Virus record (IMG/VR): IMGVR_UViG_3300044630_004124
Location: 1-26,089 of that record
Origin: a virus
DNA: 26,089 nucleotides
Strand: one strand, 5' to 3'
Part shown: piece by piece, positions 25,004-26,089 of the stretch
How the letters are laid out: each line of letters begins with the position of its first letter
How positions within the stretch are numbered: position 1 is the first letter of the stretch
Program-made: the position numbers and the translations under genes
The notes under the pieces: model-generated
Told to the model about the DNA's origin: nothing
What the model saw: only the letters and a program-made list of their open reading frames with translations
The model's database searches: none

Positions 25004-25025
25004 TGATTCTATTAAAATGTTGAAA

Positions 25026-25841
25026 TTAAACTGGGATTACTTCAATTGTAATCTTAGGTTGGTATCCATCAGGTAGTTGTCTATTAATACCTTTGAATTC
25101 GTTTACTTTGTTCTTAAAGTATGTTATTTGTAATATCTTATCGGTTAGATTCATTACAGTTTGAGATGATGTAGACATCTCTTTTGTATCTCTTTTCATA
25201 TTCAATTGAGGTTTCTTTGGAAAGTATTCCTTTCTCATAGCTTGTGCTATTCCTTTCCAATCTTCTACTTTATCAACTGATTTCTCTGCTGATATTTTTC
25301 TCAATTTTGAACTTAGATATTTTTCACCATGTGTATATCCAGCATCGGTAAACATGTGTCCGTGATTTGTACGAACAACTGGTGACTCGGAGTTTTGAAG
25401 TTTAACATCCGGCTTATGCTTTGATGTAGTTTCAATACTAACCATGTGTTTTGGTGATGATACGAATGTATGACCTTTCAAAGATAATCCACTCTTACCC
25501 TTATATTGTAGTGCTGCTCTTACCGCTTTCATTAAGGTAGGTTGCTTAATGATATTTCTCATCTTATCCCCATCAGGTCCCGGCTTTCCACCTTTTTTTA
25601 CAATCTTATGTTCGGCCTCATCGTGTCCAACTAATAGTGCTGAGTTTACAACACCAATTCCGTTTTCATTTAAACCCTCACTCCAATCGGTTATTAAATC
25701 ATGCAGATATGCAACTTCTACACCATCAATGATAGTATGTACAATTTCTAAAGAAGGATTATAAGCTCTATCTCTATTTTTAGCTAAGATAAATTTATCA
25801 TTTATTTCTTTAGAAACAATAATGCACTCTGTAAGTTTCAT
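25026..25841 (-). CDS. Ntn-hydrolase-like protein (C45 acyltransferase/TANGO2-type fold)
   Basis: 271 residues. A cysteine close to the start (C6, MKLTECIIV) is followed by a beta strand and the motif LAKNRDRAY (19-27), then WSEGLNENGIGVVNS and later VVRTNHGHMF. This resembles the N-terminal nucleophile families C45/AAT and TANGO2 (NRDE), where a processed N-terminal cysteine and the NRD arginine/aspartate form the active site. If so, five residues would be removed to expose C6. Substrate is unknown: amide hydrolysis, acyl transfer or virion protein processing are all possible. It lies inside the structural cluster. It begins 4 bases after the upstream gene stops and is followed by a 56-base gap. 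Confidence 0.65.
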   Translation of the reverse strand: MKLTECIIVSKEINDKFILAKNRDRAYNPSLEIVHTIIDGVEVAYLHDLITDWSEGLNENGIGVVNSALLVGHDEAEHKIVKKGGKPGPDGDKMRNIIKQPTLMKAVRAALQYKGKSGLSLKGHTFVSSPKHMVSIETTSKHKPDVKLQNSESPVVRTNHGHMFTDAGYTHGEKYLSSKLRKISAEKSVDKVEDWKGIAQAMRKEYFPKKPQLNMKRDTKEMSTSSQTVMNLTDKILQITYFKNKVNEFKGINRQLPDGYQPKITIEVIPV

Positions 25842-25845
25842 TTTG

Positions 25846-26089
25846 TTATTGGATGTATGCGTTCAATTCGTATGAGTTTCTCATACCATAAACCTGAATC
25901 TGAAGTTTCTTTCTTTGAACCTTACCATCTTTAGATAATTCAATACTAAATTTATTAGTCTTGCCTTCCGATGGTTTTCTAGGACCCATTCCTATTTGTC
26001 TGAAAGAATCATCATCATTTATTTCGTATCCTTTTTTCTCTGCGTATTCTTTAGCTGCTTGGATAGCTGATGTATATGATTTGTGATAT
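25846..26089 (-). CDS. C-terminal end of a conserved phage protein, truncated by window edge
   Basis: The frame is open from the right edge to TAA at 25848-25846, 80 residues visible. The visible part reads as one domain: SYTSAIQAAKEYAEKKGYE, then FRQIGMGPRKP, KTNKFSIELSKDGKV, and ending QVYGMRNSYELNAYIQ. I recognise this ending from hypothetical proteins of T4-like and marine phages, where it forms a C-terminal module. The function is unknown. It ends 4 bases before the Ntn-hydrolase-like gene starts, so the two share a transcript. Confidence 0.7.
   Translation of the reverse strand, partial: YHKSYTSAIQAAKEYAEKKGYEINDDDSFRQIGMGPRKPSEGKTNKFSIELSKDGKVQRKKLQIQVYGMRNSYELNAYIQ

Overview
The window is a low-GC piece of a contractile-tailed (T4/P2-type) bacteriophage genome. 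All 22 supported genes lie on the minus strand and are packed with overlaps or short gaps. No gene-free stretch exceeds 300 bases (the longest gap is 78 bases). I see no tRNA, rRNA, CRISPR array or insertion sequence. Both ends cut through genes.

Host clues point to Bacteroidota, for example a flavobacterium. One gap carries a good match to the Bacteroidota promoter (TTTG, 20 bases, TATATTTG). Most starts lack a Shine-Dalgarno sequence and sit behind A-rich leaders ending in AAAATG. This is inference; no host gene is present.

In transcription order (right to left), the first part is a conserved phage virion module: the C-terminal end of an unknown protein, an Ntn-hydrolase-like protein, a small helical protein and a gp5-like central spike. 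Three cell-wall proteins follow: a peptidoglycan-binding protein, an M15 peptidase and a GH19 muramidase/chitinase-like enzyme. Next comes the baseplate core in P2-like V-W-J-I order: spike, gp25, gp6/J, then four more structural proteins ending in a 1737-residue protein that combines a tail-protein-I-like module with a LamG-like domain. Three further structural proteins follow, two of which are paralogues separated by a clear terminator.

The left part holds small proteins, one GIY-YIG nuclease-like protein, a gp61/DnaG-type primase, and an unusual single open frame that joins an Mre11/SbcD/gp47 nuclease to a Rad50/SbcC/gp46 ATPase. In T4 these are two separate genes. The primase and the fusion share an ATGA overlap and follow the Bacteroidota-type promoter, so they may form an early replication/recombination unit.

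The five larger gaps in front of the other transcription units all carry the same 9-mer on the minus strand (ATATTTAT plus A/T), 16 to 31 bases before the start codon. It is a candidate phage-specific promoter element. The most notable observations are the Mre11-Rad50 fusion, this shared upstream motif, the separate wall-degrading set beside a spike with no lysozyme domain, the unassigned central domain of the M15 protein, and the Ntn-hydrolase-like protein inside the virion cluster.
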